From assembly GCF_002563715.1 (NCBI RefSeq), contig NZ_PDJJ01000001.1, positions 992,001-1,056,000 on the forward strand: DNA of 64,000 nucleotides, given 5' to 3'. Source of the stretch: Isoptericola jiangsuensis (GTDB taxonomy: Bacteria; Actinomycetota; Actinomycetes; Actinomycetales; Cellulomonadaceae). The notes beneath the pieces are model-generated. The model was not told the origin of the DNA and searched no databases. It saw nothing but the letters and a program-made list of their open reading frames with translations. Of this stretch, positions 36,754 to 45,171 are shown piece after piece (positions within the stretch are counted from its first letter, which is position 1; each line of letters starts with the position of its first letter). A program made the translations under genes and the position numbers.

Positions 36754-38043
36754 GTGACCAGCACCGACCGTCCCGCCCGCCTGCCGTGGCGCCGTCCTCG
36801 TGACGGCCGCCTGGTCGGCGGCGTCTGCGCGGGGCTGGCCGTGCACCTGGGGGTGGCCGCCTGGCAGGTGCGGGTCGTGCTCGCGCTGCTGACCCTCCTC
36901 GGGGGAGCCGGCGCCGTGCTGTACGTGTTCTGGTGGCTGACGGTCCCCGCCGGGGACCCGCACGACGCGGCCGCGCAGGTGCGGCCCCCTGCGGTGTCCC
37001 GGCTGGCGCCGCGGCTGCGCCGGGACGCGACGTCCGGGTCCGGGCTGTCCACGCGGGACGTCGTGGTGGGGGCGGTGCTGCTGGTGGGGGCGGCGCTCCT
37101 GCTGGCGGTGCGCGCCGGGTGGGACCTGCCCACCACGTGGCTGCCCCTGGCGGTGGTCGCGGGGGGCGCGGCGCTGGCGTGGAGCCAGCTCGACGCCGTG
37201 CAGCGGGCGCGCGAGGCACCGGCCTCCCGCACCGGCGTGCTGCTGCGGCTCGTCGGCGGCCTCGTCATCGTCACGGCGGGCGTCCTGCTGCTGTTCGCGC
37301 AGGGCACGCCGGGGCGCGAGCTGCTGACGGTCACCCTGGCGTCGCTCGCGGTGCTCATCGGGGTCGCGCTCGTGCTGGCCCCGTGGTGGTTGCGGCTGGT
37401 GCGCGAGCTCGGCGACGAGCGCGCGGCCCGCGCCCGCGAGGCGGAGCGCGCCGACATCGCCGCGCACCTGCACGACTCCGTGCTCCAGACCCTGTCCCTC
37501 ATCCGGGCGCGCGCCGACGACGCCGAGGAGGTGGCCCGCATGGCGCGCGCCCAGGAGCGTGAGCTGCGGGAGTGGCTGTACGACGACCGGCCGCCCGCCG
37601 GGACCTCGCTCGCCGCCGAGCTGCGCACCCTCGTGGGGGAGGTGGAGGACGGCCGCGCCACCGAGTTCGAGACGGTGGTGGTGGGGGACTGCCCGCCCAC
37701 GGAGGCGACCACCGCGCTGCTCCAGGCCACCCGGGAGGCCCTCGTGAACGCGGTCGTGCACGGCGCCGCTCCCGTGACCGTCTACCTGGAGGTCACCGAC
37801 GCCGCCGCGGAGGTGTTCGTCCGGGACCGCGGTGACGGGTTCGCCATGGACGACGTCGCGCCCGACCGGTTCGGGGTGCGAGAGTCGATCCTGGGCCGCG
37901 TGCACCGTCGCGGCGGCACCGCCGAGGTCGTCTCCCGCCCCGGGTGGGGCACCGAGGTGCGACTGCGGATGCCGCGCACCGCCCGCAGCACGTCCAGCGC
38001 CGAGTCGCCCACGCCGGCGCCCACCGAAGGGACCCGACCATGA
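36754..38043 (+). CDS. Sensor histidine kinase with N-terminal PspC domain
   Basis: 429 residues. PspC domain (DGRLVGGVCAGLAVHLGVAA and VLYVFWWLTVPAG) at the start, then four more membrane helices (about 105-215). The HisKA_3 dimerisation motif ADIAAHLHDSVLQTLSLI carries His 240. An HATPase_c domain follows (ATREALVNAVVHGA N-box, VRDRGDGFAMDDV G1, GGTAEVVSRPGWGTEVRLR G2). This is the NarL-type kinase class. It overlaps the response regulator gene by ATGA. The PspC sensor suggests membrane or envelope stress as input. Confidence 0.93.
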   Translation: MTSTDRPARLPWRRPRDGRLVGGVCAGLAVHLGVAAWQVRVVLALLTLLGGAGAVLYVFWWLTVPAGDPHDAAAQVRPPAVSRLAPRLRRDATSGSGLSTRDVVVGAVLLVGAALLLAVRAGWDLPTTWLPLAVVAGGAALAWSQLDAVQRAREAPASRTGVLLRLVGGLVIVTAGVLLLFAQGTPGRELLTVTLASLAVLIGVALVLAPWWLRLVRELGDERAARAREAERADIAAHLHDSVLQTLSLIRARADDAEEVARMARAQERELREWLYDDRPPAGTSLAAELRTLVGEVEDGRATEFETVVVGDCPPTEATTALLQATREALVNAVVHGAAPVTVYLEVTDAAAEVFVRDRGDGFAMDDVAPDRFGVRESILGRVHRRGGTAEVVSRPGWGTEVRLRMPRTARSTSSAESPTPAPTEGTRP

Positions 38044-38729
38044 CCGACCCCCGTCCGACCGGCCCCGTCACGACCGGCGCCCCCGTGCCCGTCGTCCTCG
38101 TGGACGACCACCACATGTTCCGCACCGGCGTGCGCGCCAGCCTCGACGCCCGCGTCGTCGTGGTCGGGGAGGCCGCGGACGTCGACGAGGCCGTCGCCGT
38201 CGTGCACGAGCACACGCCGCCGGTCGTGCTGCTCGACGTCCACCTGCCCGGCGGCAGCGGCGGCGGTGGCGCCGAGGTCGTGCGGCGCTGCGCGGACCTC
38301 ACCGGCACCACCCGGTTCCTCGCCCTGTCGGTGTCCGACGCCGCGGAGGACGTGGTGGACGTCATCCGGGCCGGGGCGCGCGGCTACGTCACGAAGAACA
38401 TCTCGGCGTCCGACCTGTCGGGCGCGGTGGTGCGGGTCGCGGGCGGCGACGCCGTGTTCTCGCCGCGACTGGCCGGGTTCGTCCTCGACGCGTTCGGCAC
38501 GGCCGCGGGTGACGTCGCCGTCGCCGACGACGAGCTCGACCGCCTGTCCAAGCGGGAGCAGGAGGTCATGCGCCTCATCGCCCGCGGGTACACGTACCGC
38601 GAGGTCGCCGGGGACCTGTTCATCTCCGTCAAGACCGTCGAGACCCACGTGTCCGCCGTGCTGCGCAAGCTCCAGCTCTCCAACCGCAACGAGCTCACCC
38701 GGTGGGCCGCAGCGCGCCGACTCCTCTGA
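38040..38729 (+). CDS. LuxR/NarL-family response regulator
   Basis: 229 residues. The receiver domain has VVLVDDHHMFRTGVRASL at the start, the phosphoacceptor Asp 66 in VVLLDVHLPGG and a Lys in GYVTKNISASDL. The output domain has DRLSKREQEVMRLIARGYTY and SVKTVETHVSAVLRKLQL, a GerE-type helix-turn-helix. There is a short Gly-rich insertion after the phosphorylation loop. Partner of the kinase upstream. Confidence 0.94.
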   Translation: MTDPRPTGPVTTGAPVPVVLVDDHHMFRTGVRASLDARVVVVGEAADVDEAVAVVHEHTPPVVLLDVHLPGGSGGGGAEVVRRCADLTGTTRFLALSVSDAAEDVVDVIRAGARGYVTKNISASDLSGAVVRVAGGDAVFSPRLAGFVLDAFGTAAGDVAVADDELDRLSKREQEVMRLIARGYTYREVAGDLFISVKTVETHVSAVLRKLQLSNRNELTRWAAARRLL

Positions 38730-38748
38730 CCGCCCTGCCGGAGGAACT

Positions 38749-38763
38749 GTTATCAGTGATAAC
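38749..38763. promoter_or_regulatory. Operator of the MNT/HEPN pair
   Basis: GTTATCAGTGATAAC is a perfect 7+1+7 palindrome that overlaps the likely -10 box (GATAAC) eight bases before the ATG at 38772. It is the obvious site for autoregulation by the antitoxin's own helix-turn-helix domain. Confidence 0.72.
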
Positions 38764-38771
38764 GTCGAGGC

Positions 38772-39209
38772 ATGGTCGATCTGCGGGTGGAGCGTGAGGA
38801 AGCGGGCCTGACCCAGGCTCGCCTGGCCGAGCTCGCCGGCATCGCGCCGTCGAACCTGTCCGCCTACGAGTCCGGGAAGCGGTCGGCCTCGCCCGCGATG
38901 ATCGCGCGGATCCGCAGGGCGATGGTGCGCCCCTCGGACCGGCTGCAAGCCCACCGGGACGAGGTCGCCCGGATCATCGAGCGCAACGGTGGGCTCAACC
39001 CCCGGGTCTACGGGTCGGTGGCGCGTGGCGACGACACCCCGGCGAGCGACCTCGACCTCCTCGTGACCGTGCCGCCCGAGGCGGCCTGGACGTTCGTCTC
39101 CACGGCCCGCGAGCTCTCCGAGCTCCTCGGCGTCCACGTCGACGTGGTCAGTGACGGCGGGCTGAAGGAGAAGCACCAGCAGCTCCTCGACGAGGCCGTC
39201 CCGCTGTGA
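38772..39209 (+). CDS. HTH-MNT nucleotidyltransferase antitoxin (MntA-like)
   Basis: 145 residues. Residues 5-58 are an XRE helix-turn-helix (REEAGLTQARLAELAGIAPS, NLSAYESGKRSASPAMI). Residues about 75-145 are a minimal nucleotidyltransferase with PRVYGSVARGDDTPASDLD (GSxARG and DxD metal residues) and VDVVSDGG. In type VII systems the MNT partner AMPylates or otherwise silences the HEPN toxin. The HTH fusion, absent from many MntA proteins, suggests it also represses its own promoter at 38749. It overlaps the HEPN gene by four bases. Confidence 0.9.
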   Translation: MVDLRVEREEAGLTQARLAELAGIAPSNLSAYESGKRSASPAMIARIRRAMVRPSDRLQAHRDEVARIIERNGGLNPRVYGSVARGDDTPASDLDLLVTVPPEAAWTFVSTARELSELLGVHVDVVSDGGLKEKHQQLLDEAVPL

Positions 39210-39553
39210 CGCCACGCACCGAACGGCTGCTCCACGACCTCGTCGAGCACGCCGCCGCGGCCGCCCGCCTCGTCGACCGGGGCCGGCCCGCCTACGACGC
39301 CGACGAGATGCTGCGCTACGCGGCCGAGGACCTCCTCATCCGTCTGGGCGAGACGGTCGCGCGGATCGACCGGGACGACGACAGGTTCGTCGGGGCTCAC
39401 CCCGGCCTGGAGCTGCGGCGCCTCAAGGACGCACGCAACCTCGTCGCCCACGGGTACGACATCGTGGACCCCGCCCTCGTCTGGTCGATCCTCGAGCACA
39501 ACGTGCCCACCGTCGCCGAGCGGGTGCGGAGGCTGCTCGACGGTTCCGCCTGA
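39206..39553 (+). CDS. HEPN (DUF86/HepT) toxin
   Basis: 115-residue all-helical HEPN protein. LKDARNLVAHGYDIVDPALV carries the RX4H RNase motif (Arg-Asn-Leu-Val-Ala-His) and the tyrosine (YD) that MntA modifies in studied pairs. LRYAAEDLLIRLGETVARI is the paired helix typical of DUF86. The start overlaps the antitoxin stop, giving coupled expression with antitoxin first. RNase action is inferred from the family. Confidence 0.92.
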   Translation: MTPRTERLLHDLVEHAAAAARLVDRGRPAYDADEMLRYAAEDLLIRLGETVARIDRDDDRFVGAHPGLELRRLKDARNLVAHGYDIVDPALVWSILEHNVPTVAERVRRLLDGSA

Positions 39554-39635
39554 TCGCGCGCCTGTCGGTCCGCCGCGTCCCGGATGCCGTCCGTGAGCAG
39601 GTGACATGCAGTGCCGTCAGGTCCACGCCGCGGGA

Positions 39636-40019
39636 TCATCGAAGGACGGTCTGCCTATCCGTGGTCACGCCGTCGCGCTCCCCGGTGAAGGAGAGCGCGA
39701 GGGTCCCGTCCAGGCGGACGTCGCGCTCTCCCTCCGGGAACCCCGGTAGCCGGGTCGCGTCGAGCAGACGCCGCAGGACGTCGGGCCCGGGTTCGGCGGG
39801 GTCGGCCTGGAGGACGAAGGGCGGGCCGCCCGCGAACCGTGGCGTGGGTGCCGCGAGCCGGACGACCTCCTCCGCGACGACGACCCCGGCGACGGCTTGC
39901 AGGGCGTAGAAGCCACGGGCCGTGCGGATCGTCGGCGTCTCCACGGGCTCGGCGACGAGCTCGCTGAGGACCACCGCCCGACCGACGTCGAGCCCGCCGT
40001 CCCTGGCGGCGGCGAGCAC
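39636..40019 (-). CDS. Hypothetical protein at the end of the sulfate operon
   Basis: 127 residues, not recognised. The middle has a hydrophobic stretch (FYALQAVAGVVVAEEVVRLA) too short and charged for a sure membrane helix, followed by an acidic C-terminal domain (FVLQADPAEPGPDVLRRLL, DVRLDGTLALSF). The GTG at 40019 is the first standard start, but the frame is open upstream to the CbiX stop with only CTG codons, so the true N-terminus is uncertain. It lies about 78 bases after the CbiX gene on the same strand and may be cotranscribed. Confidence 0.5.
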   Translation of the reverse strand: MLAAARDGGLDVGRAVVLSELVAEPVETPTIRTARGFYALQAVAGVVVAEEVVRLAAPTPRFAGGPPFVLQADPAEPGPDVLRRLLDATRLPGFPEGERDVRLDGTLALSFTGERDGVTTDRQTVLR

Positions 40020-40096
40020 ACGGGCGAGCGCGTCGGTCGACTCCGGTGTCGTCGTGCCGGGATCGTCCCGCGACTCCGCCCGCAGGGCAACCGGTG

Positions 40097-40819
40097 TCAG
40101 TCGGCGGCGACGCCCGCGGCAGCCCGGTAGCGGTCCACGACGATGCCGACCAGCTCGACGGGTGGCGCCTCGTCGGCGGGTAGCAGGGGAGCGGTGGTGA
40201 CGTCGCCGCCGGCCTTCTCCGCGAGGGTCTGGAAGTAGCCGGGGGCGACGAGGTAGCTGGCGGTGACGATGCGGGCGCCCGGCCGGTCGGCGCGGACGGC
40301 GGCGACGACGTCGGGCAGCCGCGGCACGGCGTTGGCGATGTACCCGACGCGGACCTCGTGCCCGGTGCGCTCGGCGAGCAGGGCGCCGGTGCGCTCGCAG
40401 TCGGCGACGGCGCGGTCGTCGGACGACCCGGCGGCGGCGAGGACGACCACGTCGCCCGCCGCGAGCCCGGCAGCGCGCAGCCGCCGCTCCAGGAGGTCGA
40501 CCAGCCGCTCGTCGGGGCCCAGGGCCCCCGCGAGGTGGACGCTCTGCCCCGCCTGCGTGGCGGCGTCGACGTCCTCGCGCAGGTCGACGTGGACGTGGAA
40601 CCCGGCGGACAGCAGCAGGGGCACGATCACGGTCGCGGTGCCCGTCAGCGCGGCCAGGCAGGTGGGGACGTCGGGCTGCTGGACGTCGACGAACCCGCCG
40701 CGGACCGGGGCCTCGCCGTCCAGGCGGGCGGCGACGGCGTCGACGAGCCCGGCGACGGCTGCGGCGCCCGGCGCGGACGACGTGCCGTGCGAGATCGCGA
40801 GGAGGGTCGGGGCGGTCAT
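40097..40819 (-). CDS. Sirohydrochlorin chelatase, CbiX/SirB family
   Basis: 240 residues with two CbiX-like repeats. LLAISHGTSSAPGAAAVAGL is the N-terminal metal-site motif, VIVPLLLSAGFHVHVDL supplies the second histidine, and the C-terminal half repeats the fold (VVVLAAAGSSDDRAV, IVTASYLVAPGYFQTLAEKA). It inserts iron into sirohydrochlorin to finish siroheme for the sulfite reductase encoded upstream in the same unit. The ATG at 40819 is 56 bases after cysG. Confidence 0.9.
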   Translation of the reverse strand: MTAPTLLAISHGTSSAPGAAAVAGLVDAVAARLDGEAPVRGGFVDVQQPDVPTCLAALTGTATVIVPLLLSAGFHVHVDLREDVDAATQAGQSVHLAGALGPDERLVDLLERRLRAAGLAAGDVVVLAAAGSSDDRAVADCERTGALLAERTGHEVRVGYIANAVPRLPDVVAAVRADRPGARIVTASYLVAPGYFQTLAEKAGGDVTTAPLLPADEAPPVELVGIVVDRYRAAAGVAAD

Positions 40820-40875
40820 GCCCGTCACGCTACGCCGCGCACCTGTCGCGGTGGTGTCGGTGGTGTGACGCCGTG

Positions 40876-42162
40876 TCACGGGGTGCTCACCGGGGTCTCG
40901 CCGGCGGTGTGAGCCGTCCAGCCCGGGGCGAGGCGCACGACGTCCCCGATGACGGTGACGGCGGGCGGGCGGACCTGCGCGGCGGCGGCGCGCTCGCCGA
41001 TGTCGGCCAGCGTGCCGAACGTGGCGCGCTGACGCGGGCCGTACCCGTCCTCGACGACGGCGACGGGGGTGTCCGCGGGGCGTCCCGCGGCGACGAGCGC
41101 GGCCGCGGTCGTGGCGAGCCGGGTGACGCCCATGAGGAGCACGAGGGTGTGCTCGGGACCGCCGGGGACGTCGTCCACCGCCTCGTGCGCGGTGAGCACG
41201 CTGAACCCGGCGGCCACCTGGCGGTGCGTCACGGGAATGCCGACGGACGCGGGCACGGACACCGCGGACGTCACGCCCGGCACGACCTCGACCTCGACGC
41301 CCGCCGCGCGGCACGCGAGCACCTCCTCGCCGCCGCGGCCGAACACGTACGGGTCGCCACCCTTGAGCCGCACCACGTCCCGGCCCGCCAGGGCGTGCTC
41401 CACCAGGAGCTCGTTGATGCGTTCCTGGGGGACGGGGTGGTTGCCGGCGGTCTTGCCGACGTCGATCACCTCGACGTCGTCGGCGAGCGTCGCGAGCAGG
41501 TCGCGCGGCCCGAGCCGGTCGGTGACGACGACGTCGGCGGCCGCCAGGAGTCGCCGCCCTCGACCCGTGACGAGGCCCGGCGCGCCCGGCCCGCCGCCCA
41601 CGAGGGCCACCCGGCCCGGGCGGCCGGTCGTGCGGCCACGGCGCAGCGGCAGCTCCCCGGCGTCCAGGGCGGCCGCCACGGCGTCGCGCAGCCGGGTGGC
41701 GCGGCGCGGGTCACGGCCCGCGTGCACGGCCACGACGACCCCGCCTTCCCCGGGGGTCCCCGTGGCGTCGGATCCGTCGGTGGCGTCGACGGGGACGTCG
41801 TCGAGCCGGGCGACGGCGGGCACCCACGCGGTGGCGGCCGCGGCGTCCGAGGCCACCACGCAGAACGTGCGTGCCGCCTCGGCGTCGGCCGCCACGGCCG
41901 CGTCGACCTCGGGCACGCCCGTCGCGGTGTGCACGAGCCACGCGCCGTCGAGGTCGCCGGACGCGTACGGGCGGGCCACGTGCTCGACGTCGCCGGACGC
42001 CACGAGCGTCGCCAGCGGCTCGGTGAGGTCGGGGGCCACGACGCGCACGCGGGCGCCCGCGTCGAGGAGGCCGCGGGTGCGGCGCGCGGCGACCGGCCCG
42101 CCGCCGACGACGACGACGAGCCGGTCGCGCACGCGCAGGCCGAGGGGGTACAGGTCGGTCAC
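40876..42162 (-). CDS. cysG: Siroheme synthase fusion (precorrin-2 dehydrogenase plus uroporphyrinogen-III methyltransferase)
   Basis: 428 residues. The N-terminal Rossmann domain (LVVVVGGGPVAARRTRGLLD) resembles CysG-N/Met8 precorrin-2 dehydrogenase. The C-terminal SUMT domain has VALVGGGPGAPGLVTGRGRR, DRLGPRDLL, VRLKGGDPYVFGRGGEE and GIPVTHRQVAAG, the usual S-adenosylmethionine and substrate loops. It converts uroporphyrinogen III to precorrin-2 and sirohydrochlorin for siroheme. It lies 25 bases after cysH; the final iron insertion may be done by the adjacent CbiX protein. Confidence 0.93.
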   Translation of the reverse strand: MTDLYPLGLRVRDRLVVVVGGGPVAARRTRGLLDAGARVRVVAPDLTEPLATLVASGDVEHVARPYASGDLDGAWLVHTATGVPEVDAAVAADAEAARTFCVVASDAAAATAWVPAVARLDDVPVDATDGSDATGTPGEGGVVVAVHAGRDPRRATRLRDAVAAALDAGELPLRRGRTTGRPGRVALVGGGPGAPGLVTGRGRRLLAAADVVVTDRLGPRDLLATLADDVEVIDVGKTAGNHPVPQERINELLVEHALAGRDVVRLKGGDPYVFGRGGEEVLACRAAGVEVEVVPGVTSAVSVPASVGIPVTHRQVAAGFSVLTAHEAVDDVPGGPEHTLVLLMGVTRLATTAAALVAAGRPADTPVAVVEDGYGPRQRATFGTLADIGERAAAAQVRPPAVTVIGDVVRLAPGWTAHTAGETPVSTP

Positions 42163-42187
42163 GTCTCGATCTTCGCGCAGGAGGGGG

Positions 42188-43069
42188 TCAGATGTGCAGG
42201 CCGCACTCGGTCTTGTCCACGCCCGACCAGCGGCCGGCGCGGGGGTCCTCCCCGGCCGACACCCGCCGGGTGCAGGGCTCGCAGCCGATCGACGGGTAGC
42301 CGTCGTTGAGCAGCGGGTTGACCGTCAGCCCGTGCCGCAGCGCGTAGCCGACGAGCTGGTCGTCGCTCCACGCCGCGATCGGGTTGATCTTGACCAGGTT
42401 GTTGTTGTGGTCGAACGTCACCAGCGGGGCCTTGGCCCGGGTGCCGGAGTCCGCGCGGCGCAGGCCGGTGGCCCACGCCTCGTAGCCGCCGAGGATCTCG
42501 CGCATCGGCTCGACCTTGCGCATGCGGCAGCAGGACTCGGGGTCGCGGGCGAACAGGTCGGCGCCGTACGCCTCGTCCTGCTCGGCGACGCTGAGCCGCG
42601 GCCGGACGTCCACCACGGTGACCTCGATGGAGTGCGCGACGGCGTCCCGCGTGCCGAGCGTCTCGGCGAAGTGGTAGCCGGTGTCGCCGAACAGGACGTC
42701 GACCCAGGGGAGCTGGCGGCTGACCAGGTACGACAGCACCGAGTCGGTCATGGAGGACGCGACGGCGAGGGAGTCGCCGAACTGCTCGACGGCCCAGGCG
42801 ATGACGTCCTCGGCCGACGCCTCGTCGGGTGCGCCGATGCCGGAGCCGCCGAGCTCGGCCTGGCCGCGCCGGGCGATCTCGGACAGCTCCGCGATGGACC
42901 GCTGCCGGCGTTCGCGCCCGTCGACCCGGGCGTTGCGGCGGGCGCGGGACTGCTCGCGCTGGGCGGCCCGGCGGCGCGCCTCGGCGGCGGCACCGGCGAG
43001 CGACGACACGGGGGCGACGGCGGGCGCGGACGTCGGCGCGACGCCGAGGCTGACGGGGACGGCGGTCAT
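42188..43069 (-). CDS. cysH: Adenylyl-sulfate/PAPS reductase
   Basis: 293 residues that reduce activated sulfate to sulfite with thioredoxin. An Ala/Arg-rich N-terminal ~65 residues precede the ATP-sulfurylase-like core (SLAVASSMTDSVLSYLVSR, VLFGDTGYHFAETLGTRD). The cysteine pairs in ESCCRMRKVEP and GCEPCTRRV ligate a 4Fe-4S cluster, indicating an APS-type enzyme, and the C-terminal ECGLHI carries the catalytic cysteine. The start overlaps the sulfite reductase stop by four bases. Confidence 0.95.
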   Translation of the reverse strand: MTAVPVSLGVAPTSAPAVAPVSSLAGAAAEARRRAAQREQSRARRNARVDGRERRQRSIAELSEIARRGQAELGGSGIGAPDEASAEDVIAWAVEQFGDSLAVASSMTDSVLSYLVSRQLPWVDVLFGDTGYHFAETLGTRDAVAHSIEVTVVDVRPRLSVAEQDEAYGADLFARDPESCCRMRKVEPMREILGGYEAWATGLRRADSGTRAKAPLVTFDHNNNLVKINPIAAWSDDQLVGYALRHGLTVNPLLNDGYPSIGCEPCTRRVSAGEDPRAGRWSGVDKTECGLHI

Positions 43070-44799
43070 ACGAGCGCCTCCTCGTCGGCGCGCAGCGCCC
43101 ACGCGGCGAACGTCTCGCCGTCGGACCGCTGGTCGGCGAACCGGCGCACGACCCGGTCGACGTAGTCCGACAGCTCGGTGGCCGGGACCTTGAGGCCGCG
43201 GACCGTCCGGCCCAGGCCTCCGGCGTCCTGCCCGGTGCCGGCGAGGCTGCCGCCCAGGTGCACCTGGAACCCCGGCATCTGCTCGCCGTCCACGGTGATG
43301 ATCTGGCCCTTGAGGCCGATGTCGGCGGTCTGGATGCGGGCGCACGAGTTGGGGCAGCCGTTGACGTTGAGCGCGATGGGGACGTCCAGCTGCTCGGTGA
43401 CGTCCGCGAGGCGCTCCTCGAGCTCGTCGATGACGCGCGCCGCGGTGTCCTTGGTGTCGACGATCGCGAGCTTGCAGAACGCGATGCCGGTGCAGGCCAT
43501 CGTGGAGCGGCGGAACAGCGACGGCCGGGCGGTGAGGCCGAGCGGCTCCAGGCCCTCGACGAGCTCGTCGACGCGGTCCGCGGGCACGCCGAGGATCACG
43601 ATCTTCTGGTGGGCGGTCAGGCGCGCGGCGTCGGCGCCGACCTTCTCCAGGAGGTCGGCCAGGCCCGACAGCGTGTTGCCGCCCACGCGCCCCACGACGG
43701 GTGCGGCGCCGACGTAGTAGCGGCCGTCCTTCTGCTCGTGCACGCCGACGTGGTCGCCCGGCCGCGTGGCGGGTGCCGGGGGCGGGCCGTCGGCGAGCTC
43801 GTAGCCCAGGTACTCGTCCTGCAGCACCCGACGGAACTTGGCGGCACCCCAGTCGGCGAGCAGGAACTTCAGGCGCGCCTTGTTGCGCAGACGGCGGTAG
43901 CCGTAGTCGCGGAAGACGCTCGCCACGCCCTCCCAGACGGCGGGCGCCTGCTCGGGGGTGACGAACGCCCCGAGGCGCTCGCCCAGCCGGGGCGCGGTGG
44001 ACAGGCCGCCGCCGACCCACAGGTCGAAGCCGGGGCCCAGCTCGGGGTGCACGACGCCGACCAGCGCGATGTCGTTGATCTCGTGCGCGACGTCCAGGCT
44101 GGGGTGGCCGGAGATCGCCGTCTTGAACTTGCGGGGCAGGTTGGCGAGGTCCGGGTTGCCGATGAACCGGCGCTTGATCTCGGAGATGACGTCGGTGGCG
44201 TCGAGGATCTCGTCGGCCGCGACGCCCGCGACGGGGCTGCCGAGGAACGGGCGGGGCGAGTCGCCGCAGGCCGTCGTCGTCTCCAGCCCGACGGAGTCCA
44301 GGCGGCGCCAGATCTCCGGCATCGCCTCGACCTCGATCCAGTGGTACTGGATGTTCTGCCGGTCGGAGATGTCCGCGGTGCCGCGGCCGAACTCGGCCGA
44401 GATGCCGCCGAGCACGCGCAGGGCCGCCGGCGACAGGGCGGCACCGTCGGTGCGGACCCGCAGCATGAAGTAGCGGTCCTCGAGCTCGTGCGGCTCCAGG
44501 GTGGCGGTGCGGCCGCCGTCGATCCCGGGCTTGCGCTGCGTGTACAGGCCCCACCAGCGGAACCGGCCGTGCAGGTCGTCGCCGGGGATGGAGTCGAAGC
44601 CGTCGCGGGCGTAGATCGTCTCGATCCGCTCGCGCACCTCCAGCGGCGGGCCCTCCTGCTTGAACTCCTCGTTGTGGTTGAGGGGGGTGGTGCCGTCGAC
44701 CTTCCACTGGCCGTTCGGCCGGGGGGCGCGCGCCGGGCGGGCCGGGCGGGCCGGCGCCGCGGCGGCCTGGTCGTCAGGGGTCGTGGTCTGCGTCGTCAT
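43066..44799 (-). CDS. sirA: Ferredoxin-dependent sulfite reductase
   Basis: 577-residue siroheme protein reducing sulfite to sulfide. GRFRWWGLYTQRKPGIDGG, ADISDRQNIQYHWIEVE and TTTACGDSPRPFLGSPVAG are NirA/SirA landmarks. The cluster-siroheme cysteines are in MACTGIAFCKLA and NGCPNSCARIQ. Nitrite reductase is the sister family, but cysH, cysG and CbiX downstream favour sulfite. The leader region ahead (44800-45027) contains the poly-cysteine peptide, so cysteine should repress it by attenuation. Confidence 0.93.
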   Translation of the reverse strand: MTTQTTTPDDQAAAAPARPARPARAPRPNGQWKVDGTTPLNHNEEFKQEGPPLEVRERIETIYARDGFDSIPGDDLHGRFRWWGLYTQRKPGIDGGRTATLEPHELEDRYFMLRVRTDGAALSPAALRVLGGISAEFGRGTADISDRQNIQYHWIEVEAMPEIWRRLDSVGLETTTACGDSPRPFLGSPVAGVAADEILDATDVISEIKRRFIGNPDLANLPRKFKTAISGHPSLDVAHEINDIALVGVVHPELGPGFDLWVGGGLSTAPRLGERLGAFVTPEQAPAVWEGVASVFRDYGYRRLRNKARLKFLLADWGAAKFRRVLQDEYLGYELADGPPPAPATRPGDHVGVHEQKDGRYYVGAAPVVGRVGGNTLSGLADLLEKVGADAARLTAHQKIVILGVPADRVDELVEGLEPLGLTARPSLFRRSTMACTGIAFCKLAIVDTKDTAARVIDELEERLADVTEQLDVPIALNVNGCPNSCARIQTADIGLKGQIITVDGEQMPGFQVHLGGSLAGTGQDAGGLGRTVRGLKVPATELSDYVDRVVRRFADQRSDGETFAAWALRADEEALV

Positions 44800-44931
44800 G
44801 TGGGGGGAGATCCTCGGGTCCTCGGGGTGCGGGACGCGCGACGACAGGTGCTCAGCGGGACGGGCCGAGACCGACGGCGCGCGCCGGTGCTCAGGTCCGC
44901 GGGGTGCGGGTCGGGCTGAGGTGGGGCGCGA
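44800..44931 (-). promoter_or_regulatory. Attenuator region between poly-Cys leader and sulfite reductase
   Basis: 132 bases without an open frame. On the minus strand a CTGAGCACC element occurs twice, and several GC-rich inverted segments could pair in alternate ways. By analogy with mycobacterial poly-cysteine attenuators, ribosome stalling at the Cys codons should free the sulfite reductase ribosome site. I did not derive a specific fold. Confidence 0.55.
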
Positions 44932-45027
44932 TCAGCGACAGCAGCACTGACAGCTGCGCAGGCACATGCGCAGGCTCACCGACATCTCGCGACGCATCGC
45001 GAGGGGGGAGAGCGCAGCCGTGGTCAT
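44932..45027 (-). CDS. Poly-cysteine leader peptide
   Basis: 31-codon reading frame ending CLRSCQCCCR, with five cysteine codons in the last ten residues (a sixth hydrophobic-basic run precedes). Its ATG is seven bases after the -10 box TAGATT, so it is leaderless and is the first thing on the sulfate-operon mRNA. Leaderless poly-cysteine short ORFs upstream of sulfur genes act as cysteine-responsive attenuators in mycobacteria, and position, content and target genes here match. When cysteinyl-tRNA is scarce, ribosomes stall at the Cys run and downstream expression rises. Confidence 0.85.
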   Translation of the reverse strand: MTTAALSPLAMRREMSVSLRMCLRSCQCCCR

Positions 45028-45034
45028 GGAGAGG

Positions 45035-45040
45035 AATCTA
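45035..45040 (-). promoter_or_regulatory. -10 box of the sulfate operon
   Basis: TAGATT on the minus strand, seven bases before the leader-peptide ATG at 45027. Confidence 0.6.
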
Positions 45041-45171
45041 ACCCGCCGGGGCGACCGCGGGAAACCCCCGGTCCGCATCGTGGGACGATCTCACGAAGTG
45101 AGACTTGTGAAGTATGTCGCAAAGTTCGACGGAGGTTTCTGACACCGGTGTCACCTCGATACGCTGCCCCC

